Notes: generated by a model from the letters alone, not told the origin. Counted from the stretch's first letter, positions 7,287 to 16,309 are shown. The stretch is DNA of 64,000 bases from DTKD01 sp050948905 (GCA_050948905.1 JBMNES010000001.1:1674001-1738000); one strand, 5' to 3'. Made by a program: numbers and translations.

Positions 7287-8657
7287 GTGTCGGAGTATAA
7301 GAAAGTCCTCATTATCGACGACGAGCCGGGTATGCGGGATATGATTTCCCGTATGTTCGCAGAGGCCGGATGCCAGACGGATACTGCCCCGGACGGCGCC
7401 GCGGGGCTTTCAGCAGCAAAACAGGACGAATTCGACCTGGTAATACTCGACATGAGCCTGCCGAAAATGAGCGGGCTGGACGTCCTTAACGGCATCAAAG
7501 AAGACAAACCCGACCTGCCCGTGATAATGGTCACCGCTTATGGCAGCACACAGACCGCGATAGAGGCTATGCGGTTGGGAGCATACGACTTTATCACCAA
7601 GCCCTTCGAACTCGACGAACTCCAACTACTGGCCGAAAGGGCATTCGATCAGAGGAGAATAATCGACGAGAACCGCTTTTTGCGTGGGGAGCTGCGCAAG
7701 AAATATGGCTTCGACAACATAATAGGCGACAATCCTGAGGTACAGCGTGCGTATGTAATGGCGGCACAGGTCGCAGCCAGCAACGCCACGGTGCTGATTT
7801 TAGGGGAAACCGGCACAGGCAAGGAATACCTCGCACGCACTATTCACTATCAAAGCGATCGCGCGGACGGGCCATTTGTTAAGGTAAACTGCGCCGCTCT
7901 GCCGGAGAACTTACTGGAAACTGAGCTTTTCGGTCACGAGAAAGGCGCGTTCACAAACGCAATCGCGAGGCACACAGGCCGATTCGAAGTAGCCCACCGA
8001 GGCACCATTCTCCTAGACGAGATCGGGGAGATTTCCCCGAGCGTGCAGACCAAACTTCTTCGCGTGCTACAGGAAAAGCAGTTCGAAAGAATCGGAGGCA
8101 GCGAGACTCTTACGGTCAACGTCAGAGTAATAGCAGCCACCAACCGCAACCTCGAAGAAGCCATAGAAAAGAAGGAGTTCCGAGAAGACCTGTATTATCG
8201 CCTTAACGTAATCCCAATCCAGCTACCCCCGATTCGCGAACGCGGGGACGACATAAAGCGCTTCGCCGAGCACTTTCTCTCGCTCTATGCAGATGATACC
8301 GGCAAGCGCGTCCGGCAGTTCTCCGATGAGGCTATGGCCGAAATATGCCAGCACACCTGGCCGGGCAACATTAGAGAACTGGAAAACGCCATCGAGCGCG
8401 CAGTCATACTCTGCAACGGCGAGACTATCCGGCCGGAACACCTTATGCTGCGTTCAATGCCCCAATCCGCTCAGCCAAAACCAAGGTCTACAGCTTATCC
8501 CGTCACTGCCTCACTTCGCGATATGGAGAAAATCCATGTCGAGCGGGTGTTGTTGGATCGCAAGTGGAACCAGTCCGCCGCCGCCGAAGTGCTGGGCATA
8601 GACCGCAAGACCCTGCGCAACAAAATCAAAGAATTCAGGCTCGAAAAACCGAGCTGA
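7287..8657 (+). CDS. Sigma-54-dependent response regulator, NtrC family
   Basis: Receiver, AAA+ and Fis-type DNA-binding domains in order. The receiver has IIDDEPG and phosphoacceptor Asp55 (ILDMSLP). The AAA+ domain has Walker A GETGTGKE and Walker B ILLDEIGEI. The C-terminal helix-turn-helix is SAAAEVLGIDRKTLRN. The loop contacting sigma-54 reads GAFTNA (7944-7961) rather than GAFTGA. Start choice: GTG 7287 has AGGAG at 7275-7279 with 7-nt spacing and puts the Asp at the usual position; an in-frame ATG at 7245, overlapping the kinase end, has no Shine-Dalgarno. rpoN follows after 93-108 bases. Confidence 0.92.
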   Translation: MSEYKKVLIIDDEPGMRDMISRMFAEAGCQTDTAPDGAAGLSAAKQDEFDLVILDMSLPKMSGLDVLNGIKEDKPDLPVIMVTAYGSTQTAIEAMRLGAYDFITKPFELDELQLLAERAFDQRRIIDENRFLRGELRKKYGFDNIIGDNPEVQRAYVMAAQVAASNATVLILGETGTGKEYLARTIHYQSDRADGPFVKVNCAALPENLLETELFGHEKGAFTNAIARHTGRFEVAHRGTILLDEIGEISPSVQTKLLRVLQEKQFERIGGSETLTVNVRVIAATNRNLEEAIEKKEFREDLYYRLNVIPIQLPPIRERGDDIKRFAEHFLSLYADDTGKRVRQFSDEAMAEICQHTWPGNIRELENAIERAVILCNGETIRPEHLMLRSMPQSAQPKPRSTAYPVTASLRDMEKIHVERVLLDRKWNQSAAAEVLGIDRKTLRNKIKEFRLEKPS

Positions 8658-8765
8658 TTCAAGCTCATCAAAAATATTTTTCTTTCTCACAAAAAACTGC
8701 TAATGTGGAAGCCCGCCTCTGCCGATACTTCATGCTAATACTGTGCTGAAGTGAAAGGTGGCTTC

Positions 8766-10184
8766 ATGCAAAGCGCTGCGCTATGCCAAAGACAGAGCCT
8801 ACGGGCGATTCCGGTTCAGATTCAGGCCAACGCCATATTGAATATGAGTCTCATCGAACTCCAGCAGTTTATTGAGACTGAGGCAGTCGAAAACCCGGCA
8901 CTATCCGTTAAAGAGGGTTCGCGGTGTTCGATTTGCGGCTTTGTTACCGACCACAAAGCCTGTCCTGTCTGCGGCGCGTCTATGAAATCTCTCCCTGTTT
9001 CTGAGGCCATCGACGAGCGGGATTACCTGCAGCAAGTCTACTCAGCCGCTGGCAACGAAGCCGCGTTCGACCCGTTTCGCACAGTCGCATCCACTATCGA
9101 CCTCAGTGCGTATCTCAAACAACAGGCGGGGCTAAATCTGTCCGGTCGCAGACTTCGCATCTGTGAATATCTGATCGATAGCCTAGATGATGACGGCTAT
9201 TTCAGGGAATCCCTCTTCGAGACTGCTGAAGAGTTCGCAGTCGCGGTTCCTGAAATAGAGGAAGTCCTCAAGGTCCTGCAGAGCTTCGACCCGGCCGGAA
9301 TAGGCGCACGAGACCTGCGCGAGTGTTTGCTGATCCAGCTTCGACAGGTCGCCCTTACGACGGATTCGGAAGAATCGCCCATTATCTCCAATGTCGAACG
9401 AATCATAACCGACTATTGGGACGATTTCGCCAAACTCAAATTAAAATCTATTGCTAAGACAACAGAAATGCCAATCGGCGTGGTCGAAGAAGCTGCCCGT
9501 TTCATTAAAGATCGCCTGACGCCATACCCCGCATCTGCCTATACTCAGCCATTCGCTGAGTTCTCAGGGGACCAATCGGCCGCGATTGTCCCGGACGTCA
9601 TTATGCGCCAGGCAGGGGACTCGATCAAGGTCGATGTATTGGATTCCTATGGCAATCTGCTCGGGATCGATGAGACCTATGAAGATTTGTACGATTCAAT
9701 CAAGCAGGGTGATACTTACCTGAACAGCGAAGACTGCCGCCACATCCGCGAACACGTCGACCGCGTCAGAGTGATACTCGACGCAATCGCCTTGCGCAAA
9801 AAGACCCTCGCCCGCGTCGCTTCCTACATCGCCGAGTATCAACAGGCGTTTCTGATCTCCGGGCCGTCCAAACTTCGACCTCTGCGCCAAAAGGACATCG
9901 CAAAGGCGCTCGAAGTCCACGAATCCACCATCTGTCGCGCCGTTGCGGGCAAATTTTGCAAGCTGCCCAGCGGTGAAGCTGTCTCGTTCGACGTATTTTT
10001 CGACTCTGCAATGCCCATCCGCAGTATGATTCAGGATATCATAGCACGCTCCGCCGAGCCGCTCTCTGACAGTGAGATCGCAAACAGGCTGTCCCAGCAA
10101 GGCGTCGAAATCGCCAGGCGCACCGTGGCCAAATACCGCGATCAGCTAAGGGTGTTGCCCTACCAACTCAGATCCGCCGCTTAA
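8766..10184 (+). CDS. rpoN: RNA polymerase sigma-54 factor with N-terminal zinc ribbon
   Basis: 472 residues from ATG 8766, which has AAAGGTG just upstream; GTG 8751 is an alternative. Region I is recognisable (IPVQIQANAILNMSLIELQQ). The core-binding region includes SFDPAGIGARDLRECL. The helix-turn-helix is DIAKALEVHESTICRAV, and the RpoN box reads ARRTVAKYR near the C-terminus. In place of the acidic region II there is CSIC-x8-CPVC (Cys54, 57, 66, 69), a treble-clef or zinc-ribbon pattern I do not know from typical RpoN. It is encoded directly after a sigma-54 activator. It directs polymerase to -24/-12 promoters. Confidence 0.92.
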   Translation: MQSAALCQRQSLRAIPVQIQANAILNMSLIELQQFIETEAVENPALSVKEGSRCSICGFVTDHKACPVCGASMKSLPVSEAIDERDYLQQVYSAAGNEAAFDPFRTVASTIDLSAYLKQQAGLNLSGRRLRICEYLIDSLDDDGYFRESLFETAEEFAVAVPEIEEVLKVLQSFDPAGIGARDLRECLLIQLRQVALTTDSEESPIISNVERIITDYWDDFAKLKLKSIAKTTEMPIGVVEEAARFIKDRLTPYPASAYTQPFAEFSGDQSAAIVPDVIMRQAGDSIKVDVLDSYGNLLGIDETYEDLYDSIKQGDTYLNSEDCRHIREHVDRVRVILDAIALRKKTLARVASYIAEYQQAFLISGPSKLRPLRQKDIAKALEVHESTICRAVAGKFCKLPSGEAVSFDVFFDSAMPIRSMIQDIIARSAEPLSDSEIANRLSQQGVEIARRTVAKYRDQLRVLPYQLRSAA

Positions 10185-10264
10185 AACGACGCGTAAACCC
10201 CATTCCAGAAGGACTGAGCGCCGGTTAGTGATAACTGGTATGTGAGACTTCTGGAGGATACTAT

Positions 10265-12160
10265 ATGGCTTCGGACGCCAAGCACGTCATTGTTGGAACC
10301 GCAGGACACGTCGACCACGGCAAAACTACGCTGATTGAAGCGATGACCGGCATCGTCACCGACCGCCTCAAGGAGGAACAGGAGCGCGGTTTGACTATCG
10401 ACCTGGGTTTCGCTTCTATGAAACTCCCCAGCGGCAGAGTAGTCGGCATCGTCGATGTGCCGGGTCACGAACGCTTTCTGAAAAATATGCTCGCAGGAGC
10501 GGGTGGGGTGGATATCGCGCTTTTGGTGGTGGCGGCGGACGAGGGCGTGATGCCGCAGACCAGGGAGCACGTAGAAATCCTCAACCTGCTCGAAAGCAGG
10601 CAGGGCGTGGTCGCTCTCACCAAAGCTGATATGGTCGACGAAGAGTGGCTGGATATGGTAGAGGACGACCTTCGGGAATATCTCTCCGATACGTTCCTGC
10701 GTAACTCCAATATAATTCGCGTCTCCGGTGTGACTGGCACGGGAGTAGATGAATTAATCTCAGAGATCGATTCTTTAATTCAACAAGTCGATCAGAGGCC
10801 GTTACATGGGCCATTCCGAATGCCCATCGACCGCGTCTTCACTATGACCGGCTTCGGCACTGTGGTCACCGGTACGTTGATCTCAGGCACTTTGAAAATC
10901 GGGGACCCCGCTCGTATTCTGCCGAAAGGCATCAATACTCGCGTTCGTGGCATCCAGGTCCACGGCAAAAAGCAGGAAGAAGCACAAGCGGGCAGCCGCG
11001 TGGCAGTCAATTTGGTCGGAGTCGAGGTGTCTGATATTGAGCGCGGAGATGTGTTGCTTTCGCCGGGCTACCTGCAGCCGTCGACCACTCTCGACGTCTC
11101 CGTAACAGTGCCTGCCGAGGTCTCCAAACCCCTCACTACGCGCAGCAGAATACGGCTCCATCTAGGAACCGCGGAGGTGCTAGGGAGAGCAATTGTGTTA
11201 GGCGGCCAATCCATAGAACCCGGTCAGCGCGGTTTTGCTCAGCTTCGACTCGAATCCCCGGTTGCGGCAGCAAGGGGCGACAGGTTCGTGCTTCGATTAT
11301 ATTCACCTATGATAATCCTCGGAGGAGGCAGCATCCTCGACCCGGTTGCCACAAAACACCGCGCCGGCGACAAAGATGTAATCGCCCGTCTACAGCGCAA
11401 GCTCAAAGGCGATCCGGTGGACATTATAGAGGACACCCTCGCCATCCACGAAACAGGTTTTGTCGCCGAGGAAATAGCGCGAATCATCGAATTACCATTT
11501 GATCAGGTCAAAGCCGCGCTGGATCAGTTGATCGAAGAACAGCGGGTCATTCGCTCGGCTAATCGATTTTTGCATAAAGTGACCGCCGAGAGCATAATAT
11601 CCCGCGCCAAATCGATTGTTACGACTTATCTCGAAACCAACCCAATGAAGTTCGGCATGCCCAAAGAAGAGTTGCGCCGCAGCCTCGGAAGAACCATCGA
11701 CTCCAAAGGATTCGCCGCGTTGCTGGCTCTGATGGAATCCGGCGGCGATTTACAGGTGGCTGACGCCGATATAACCCTGCCCGGTCACGTGCCGACGCTA
11801 GGCGACAAGGAGCGCCAACTGGTCGATACCATCGAAAAGAAATACCTCGACGCAGGCGCAAACCCGCCGCTGGTAACCGAGCTCGAAACCGAATATGGCT
11901 CAATCGCAAAGGACATAACCGCGCTTTTGCTGCAAACCGGGGAGCTTATCAAGGTCGATGTGGATTTGTTTTTTCATAAGCAGGCAATGCAAACTGCCGA
12001 GAACGTCTTAAGAGAATATCTGACTCAGCACGCACAGATCACCGTGGCAGAGTTTCGAGACCTTATTTCATCAAGCAGAAAATATACAGTGCCTTTGTTA
12101 GAATACTTCGATAAGAAAAGGGTCACAAAGCGGGTGGGGGACAAGAGAACGCTGGCATAG
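10265..12160 (+). CDS. selB: Selenocysteine-specific translation elongation factor
   Basis: 631 residues. GTPase motifs: GTAGHVDHGKTTLIEAMTG, switch region ERGLTIDLGFA, DVPGHERF and TKAD. EF-Tu-like barrels follow, including MTGFGTVVTGTL, and the last ~270 residues form the SelB-specific winged-helix repeats that bind SECIS hairpins. It carries Sec-tRNA to in-frame UGA codons. GGAGG at 10253-10257 precedes the ATG by 7 nt. selA, selC and selD are not in this window, and I did not identify a selenoprotein gene here. The gene ends next to a lipoprotein gene. Confidence 0.95.
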   Translation: MASDAKHVIVGTAGHVDHGKTTLIEAMTGIVTDRLKEEQERGLTIDLGFASMKLPSGRVVGIVDVPGHERFLKNMLAGAGGVDIALLVVAADEGVMPQTREHVEILNLLESRQGVVALTKADMVDEEWLDMVEDDLREYLSDTFLRNSNIIRVSGVTGTGVDELISEIDSLIQQVDQRPLHGPFRMPIDRVFTMTGFGTVVTGTLISGTLKIGDPARILPKGINTRVRGIQVHGKKQEEAQAGSRVAVNLVGVEVSDIERGDVLLSPGYLQPSTTLDVSVTVPAEVSKPLTTRSRIRLHLGTAEVLGRAIVLGGQSIEPGQRGFAQLRLESPVAAARGDRFVLRLYSPMIILGGGSILDPVATKHRAGDKDVIARLQRKLKGDPVDIIEDTLAIHETGFVAEEIARIIELPFDQVKAALDQLIEEQRVIRSANRFLHKVTAESIISRAKSIVTTYLETNPMKFGMPKEELRRSLGRTIDSKGFAALLALMESGGDLQVADADITLPGHVPTLGDKERQLVDTIEKKYLDAGANPPLVTELETEYGSIAKDITALLLQTGELIKVDVDLFFHKQAMQTAENVLREYLTQHAQITVAEFRDLISSSRKYTVPLLEYFDKKRVTKRVGDKRTLA

Positions 12161-12178
12161 CATGCGGAGGTGAAAATA

Positions 12179-12730
12179 ATGAAACGGCTTTCGATAATAG
12201 CTTTATTGCTTCTTTTTATTGGGTTGATCGCTGGCTGCGGCGGAGGTGGTTCCAAGTCACAGACGGGTGAATCTCCCTGGTACGGCTCATTATTAGGCGT
12301 TGCTACGACGCCGGAAGACGGAGACCACTATGTGCCCGTAGATGCCTGGATTCACATCTATTGGCCGGATTCTCGATTCCCACCGCCCCAAACGTTTAGA
12401 TTGGTATTGGAGAAGGGCGAGTCGGGAGACAGGTGGGGCGCGGTTCACACCAAATACAGCAAGGCAGATTCAGACCCCGCCGGCGGAAGCTGGTGGTTCG
12501 AGCCATCCAGTCAATTCTCTCCGAACACCTGGTATAGAATAACCCTGACAATTCCAAACCGACCCTCCGAGCGTGTAGTTGCCTATTTCTACACTGGCGG
12601 CGGATACTACGGGGTCCAAGGGCAAAAGTCGTCACCATCGGACAAGCCGGGCAAGAGCTATCGCCCAGAAGGCGCCACTTCGGCAGATGGCGAACCTATG
12701 GACTCTCAGACAATTACTACGACCGACTAA
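12179..12730 (+). CDS. Lipoprotein with Ig-like fold candidate
   Basis: 183 residues. Signal peptide with lipobox LIAGC and a glycine-rich linker, so it should be lipid-anchored in the envelope. The mature part has WYGSLLGVATTPEDGDHYVPVD, SPNTWYRITLT and RVVAYFYTGG, consistent with a Big_5/SbsA-type beta-sandwich, but similarity is weak. GGAGG at 12166-12170 sets the ATG at 12179; an in-frame GTG at 12170 overlaps that site and is rejected. It sits 18 bases after selB and may be co-transcribed. Function unknown. Confidence 0.75.
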   Translation: MKRLSIIALLLLFIGLIAGCGGGGSKSQTGESPWYGSLLGVATTPEDGDHYVPVDAWIHIYWPDSRFPPPQTFRLVLEKGESGDRWGAVHTKYSKADSDPAGGSWWFEPSSQFSPNTWYRITLTIPNRPSERVVAYFYTGGGYYGVQGQKSSPSDKPGKSYRPEGATSADGEPMDSQTITTTD

Positions 12731-12745
12731 TCGGTTGGTCGAATC

Positions 12746-12778
12746 GCAGGGCGATGTATCCCTCCTCCATCGCCCTGC
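12746..12778 (+). terminator. Terminator-like hairpin between convergent genes
   Basis: GCAGGGCGATG (12746-12756) pairs with CATCGCCCTGC (12768-12778), an 11-bp perfect stem, between the lipoprotein stop and the opposing DUF1080 stop. Downstream on the plus strand is TTAGATTCTT, a poor U-tract. Confidence 0.6.
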
Positions 12779-12811
12779 TTAGATTCTTCACCTTACTGAT
12801 GACTCCTGTAA

Positions 12812-13516
12812 CTACAGAGGTCGCACCCAAATGTTGCGGAATCTCACTGCATTGCCGTGGTTCTGCAGTCGGATGGGCCCTGCCTCTTTGGGCTCGGGCG
12901 CGGAATGATCCGGTGTGGGAGACCTGATATCTTTATTATCCTGAACCAGCACGCCGTTTTGCAGCACGGTCACGCGCGCGTTGGCTATCTTCTTGCCCGC
13001 TGAGTCAAACTTGGGAGCCTTGAAAATAATATCATAGCTCTGCCAGGTCTCCGGCGGTCGGCAGGCGTTGACCATAGGAGGGGTGTGAGAATAAATTGAG
13101 CCGCAGTCGTTGTTAATCGGATTCAGTCCATAGGAGTCCAATATCTGTATTTCGTATGTAAACCCCATAAAGAAAACGCCGCTGTTGCCGCGTGCCTGTC
13201 CCTTTTGGTCCGGCATAGACGGAACCCAGAACTCGACATGAAGCTGGCAATCTTTGAACAATTGCTTTGTGCAGATATCCGGCCCTTCGGGTGTGCAATA
13301 ACCGTCCTGCACCTTCCATTTTGCAGGATCATTTGTGCCGCAGGTGACCCATTTCGAAAGGTCTTTGCCATCAAACAGCACAATCGCGTCGGCGGGCACC
13401 GCTTCGTCACCGGCAAACAACGGCTCCGCATAAACATTCGCTGCCGCAAAAGCCGTAACCAGGGCAGCCGCAACCAGTATAAGATGCCAGCGCGACTTAA
13501 ACGAGTTAATCATCAT
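12812..13516 (-). CDS. Secreted DUF1080 (3-keto-disaccharide hydrolase-like) protein
   Basis: 234 residues. Signal peptide with cleavage near NVYA-EP. The DUF1080 domain begins at IVLFDGKDLSKW and includes NSGVFFMG, YEIQILDSYG, and the C-terminal IRLQNHGNAVRFRNIWVRPL. This concanavalin-like fold includes 3-keto-glycoside hydrolases and many uncharacterised secreted proteins of Planctomycetota, Verrucomicrobiota and Armatimonadota. GGAGG lies upstream of tandem ATG codons; a TATAAT at 13543-13548 (minus strand) is a likely -10 with weak -35. Substrate unknown. Confidence 0.85.
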   Translation of the reverse strand: MMINSFKSRWHLILVAAALVTAFAAANVYAEPLFAGDEAVPADAIVLFDGKDLSKWVTCGTNDPAKWKVQDGYCTPEGPDICTKQLFKDCQLHVEFWVPSMPDQKGQARGNSGVFFMGFTYEIQILDSYGLNPINNDCGSIYSHTPPMVNACRPPETWQSYDIIFKAPKFDSAGKKIANARVTVLQNGVLVQDNKDIRSPTPDHSAPEPKEAGPIRLQNHGNAVRFRNIWVRPL

Positions 13517-13578
13517 AACTACCTCCGCTTTTTAACTCACACATTATACGCTATTATGACGCATGGATGCACGTGAGC

Positions 13579-13606
13579 TTGATTTTCAAAATTATTGAGT
13601 TATACT
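13579..13606 (+). promoter_or_regulatory. Sigma-70 promoter of the OmpR-type regulator
   Basis: TTGATT (13579-13584), 16 bp, TATACT (13601-13606), giving a leader of about 29 nt with GGAG at 13631. It faces away from the DUF1080 promoter in the same 125-bp gap. Confidence 0.65.
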
Positions 13607-13641
13607 GAATTTGTCTGACACGAATCAAGCGGAGTGCGAAT

Positions 13642-14349
13642 GTGCCGAACGGGAACGTGCTTGTAATCGCAGCGGACAACGAAGTCGGAGAACATCTCGA
13701 TCGGGCTTTGACTGGGCGAGGATTTACTACTTCTCTCGCACGTATCGGCACGGAAGCTATCACGCTTGCTCGCTCCACGAACCCCGTTGTTATTGTCATC
13801 GACTGCGACTCTCTTCGATCTCAAGCGATACCCCTCTGCACCGAACTGAGGGCTTTTCTCACGCGCCCGGTGATAATAGTCAACGGTATTGAGCACGATT
13901 CCGATATAGTGCTCACCCTGGCGGTTGGTGCGGATATGGTTCTGATAAAGCCGTTATCTGTTTCTGTGCTAATCGCGCACGTGGATGCTGCGATCCGCCG
14001 GGAGACCGTATATCGTCGTCGTGCCGCGGAATCTGAGCTGCTGGCTGTTCGAGATCTTACTGTGGATTTAGCAGGCTGTGAGTTGCGCCGCAGCGGCAAA
14101 ACGGTGCCGCTTTCTCCGATGGAGTTCAGGTTGCTGCGCGTGCTCGTCGAAAACGCTGGCAGGGTACTGACGCGAGACCAACTCCTAAACAGCGTTTGGG
14201 ATGTGCGCGGTGACCAGGTTTATTCCCGCACTGTCGATGTCCATATAGGCAGGCTCAGAAAAAAGATCGAAGACGACCCGACCAGGCAAAAATACATCGT
14301 AACAGTCCCCGGCGTCGGCTACAAACTACGAACCGACGGACACGCGTAG
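13642..14349 (+). CDS. OmpR/PhoB-type response regulator, degenerate receiver
   Basis: 235 residues: receiver (1-120) and winged-helix DNA-binding domain (~137-232, LSPMEFRLLRVLVENAG, SRTVDVHIGRLRKKI, PGVGYKL). The acidic pair that binds Mg in receivers is replaced: the first strand reads VLVIAADNE where VLVVDDE is expected. The central Asp (VIDCDS) and the Lys (LIKPLS) remain. GTG start with GGAG seven bases upstream. No kinase gene is adjacent. It may be phosphorylation-independent or regulated differently. Targets are unknown; the divergent DUF1080 gene is one candidate. Confidence 0.87.
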   Translation: MPNGNVLVIAADNEVGEHLDRALTGRGFTTSLARIGTEAITLARSTNPVVIVIDCDSLRSQAIPLCTELRAFLTRPVIIVNGIEHDSDIVLTLAVGADMVLIKPLSVSVLIAHVDAAIRRETVYRRRAAESELLAVRDLTVDLAGCELRRSGKTVPLSPMEFRLLRVLVENAGRVLTRDQLLNSVWDVRGDQVYSRTVDVHIGRLRKKIEDDPTRQKYIVTVPGVGYKLRTDGHA

Positions 14350-14369
14350 ATCAAGGGGATTACGCAGAA

Positions 14370-14690
14370 TGGAGCGCCCCCTTCGTCATTGCGAATGCCC
14401 ATTTATCATCATCGGCACCCCTTTGTCATTTCGAGCGAAGCGAGAAATCTGCTTTTTCCGAGTCCGAGGTCAGACGTCCGAAGTCCGATCCATCAATGTT
14501 CTTCCTACCTTTCCGCGAAACAATCTCAATATTTCTTGCTTTCGCCCCTTTTCGCGCTTTCGCGTTTTCCGGCTCTCCGAGGTCAGGCATCCGAAGTCCG
14601 ACCTATCAACGTCACTCTTGCCATTTCTCGAAACCATGCCAATATTTCTTGCTTTCGCCCCTTTCGCGCTTTCGCGTTTCCCAAGCTTCC
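14370..14690. repeat. Palindromic repeat and 113-bp tandem duplication
   Basis: The G.A hairpin element lies at 14428-14448 (stem GC/GC version). It is followed by two tandem units starting TCCGAGGTCAG at 14463 and 14576 (period 113 bp), each ending in TTTCTTGCTTTCGCCCC plus CGCTTTCGCGTTT. This gap of about 420 bases otherwise holds only the comM promoter. Confidence 0.85.
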
Positions 14691-14707
14691 TCCGTTTTCC
14701 CCTCCAT

Positions 14708-14737
14708 TTGACTCTACCGTAATCCCCCCACTATAAT
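14708..14737 (+). promoter_or_regulatory. Sigma-70 promoter of comM
   Basis: TTGACT (14708-14713), 18 bp, TATAAT (14732-14737). The transcript would have a leader of about 30 nt. Confidence 0.78.
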
Positions 14738-14772
14738 TGCATTGAACACACATCAATGACAGGATGGGGTCT

Positions 14773-16308
14773 ATGCTCGCACACGTCAGATCCAGCGCAG
14801 TGAACGGAATCGATGCATTTGCGATCGAGGTGGAGGTCGATATTGCTACGGCCCTGCCGAGTTTTACCATTGTTGGGCTGCCGGACGCGGCGGTGCGAGA
14901 ATCTATTGAGCGTGTGCGTTCCGCGATAAAAAACTGCGGATTCGAGTTCCCCTCCCGCCGTATTACTATCAATCTCGCGCCTGCCGATGTCAGAAAAGAA
15001 GGCCCTTCTTTCGATCTACCCATCGCTATCGGCATCCTCGCAGCCACGGGTCAGGTGAATCTGGACTTTTTGGAGAAGTGCTGTCTGATCGGCGAACTCA
15101 GTCTGGACGGAAGCGTCCGTGGCGTCAGTGGCGTGTTGCCAATCGCTCTAAGTGTACGCGATAGTGACACTAAGATATTGATCGTTCCAGCACGCAACGT
15201 CAAAGAAGCGGCGATAGTGAGTGAAATTGATGTGTATCCCGTCAAGACCCTCACTGAGGTGGTCGAGTTGCTCGGCGACCCGGGTTCTATGCTGCCGGCC
15301 ATATTCGATGCATCCGCGTTTGAAGCTCTCGACGATCCCGCGTATGAGGCCGATTTTGCCGATGTGAAGGGTCAGGAATCCGTCAAGCGCGCACTGGAGG
15401 TATCGGCTGCGGGCGGACACAATCTGCTAATGGTTGGCCCTCCTGGCAGCGGTAAGACTATGCTCGCCCGGCGAATGCCTGGCATACTTCCGCCATTGAA
15501 TATGGAGGAGGCGCTGGAGGTAACTAAGCTCTACAGCGTATGTGGATTGTTGAGCTCTAACCAGGCCCTTATCACACGCAGGGCCTTTCGATCGCCACAC
15601 CACACTATTTCGAGCGCCGGCCTTACGGGCGGAGGCACGTATCCGCGACCGGGTGAAGTGAGCCTTGCTCACCATGGTGTGCTGTTTTTGGATGAGTTTC
15701 CTGAGTTCAGACGAGATGTCTTAGAGGTTATGCGTCAGCCGTTGGAGGATGGGGAGGTGACCATCGCAAGGGCACAGGCGTCATACACCTATCCGGCTAA
15801 CTTTATGCTCGTGGCTGCAATGAACCCGTGTCCGTGCGGATTTTACAACGACCACCTGCGCAACTGCACCTGCACGCCGCAGTTAATCGCACGCTATCTG
15901 CAGCGAATATCCGGCCCGCTTATTGACAGAATCGATATCCACGTGGAAGTTCCTCGTCTCAAGCACGACGAACTGATGCGAAAAACCTCAGGCGAAAGCT
16001 CCGCTGACATTCGCAATCGGGTCCGAATTGCCAGAGAACTGCAGAATGCACGATTCGCAGGTTCCCGAATATTTTGCAACGCGCAGATGACTACGCGGCA
16101 TTTGAAAGCTCACTGCAGGCTATCCGAAGATGCCGAATCTATGCTCAAGCAGGCCATAGATCACCTGCGGTTATCGGCGCGCGCTTATGACAGGATACTG
16201 AAAGTCTCCCGCACCGTAGCCGACCTCTCCGGCGCACCCAACATCGGGGTAGAGCACATCGCCGAAGCCGTGCAATACCGCAGCCTCGATAGAAAGTATT
16301 GGGGCTAA
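14773..16308 (+). CDS. comM: YifB/ComM family Mg chelatase-like AAA+ ATPase
   Basis: 511 residues. The N-terminal ChlI-type domain starts MLAHVRSSAVNGIDA, as in ComM, with PSFTIVGLPDAAVRES. The AAA+ domain has Walker A GPPGSGKTMLARR and Walker B VLFLDEFPEF, then a CPCGFYND Cys motif and Mg_chelatase_C. ComM is a hexameric helicase that aids branch migration in natural transformation and recombination. ATG 14773 is chosen over ATG 14764 because AGGA at 14761 then has proper spacing and the protein starts as in the family. The adjacent convergent gene begins two bases after its stop. Confidence 0.93.
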   Translation: MLAHVRSSAVNGIDAFAIEVEVDIATALPSFTIVGLPDAAVRESIERVRSAIKNCGFEFPSRRITINLAPADVRKEGPSFDLPIAIGILAATGQVNLDFLEKCCLIGELSLDGSVRGVSGVLPIALSVRDSDTKILIVPARNVKEAAIVSEIDVYPVKTLTEVVELLGDPGSMLPAIFDASAFEALDDPAYEADFADVKGQESVKRALEVSAAGGHNLLMVGPPGSGKTMLARRMPGILPPLNMEEALEVTKLYSVCGLLSSNQALITRRAFRSPHHTISSAGLTGGGTYPRPGEVSLAHHGVLFLDEFPEFRRDVLEVMRQPLEDGEVTIARAQASYTYPANFMLVAAMNPCPCGFYNDHLRNCTCTPQLIARYLQRISGPLIDRIDIHVEVPRLKHDELMRKTSGESSADIRNRVRIARELQNARFAGSRIFCNAQMTTRHLKAHCRLSEDAESMLKQAIDHLRLSARAYDRILKVSRTVADLSGAPNIGVEHIAEAVQYRSLDRKYWG

Positions 16309-16309
16309 C

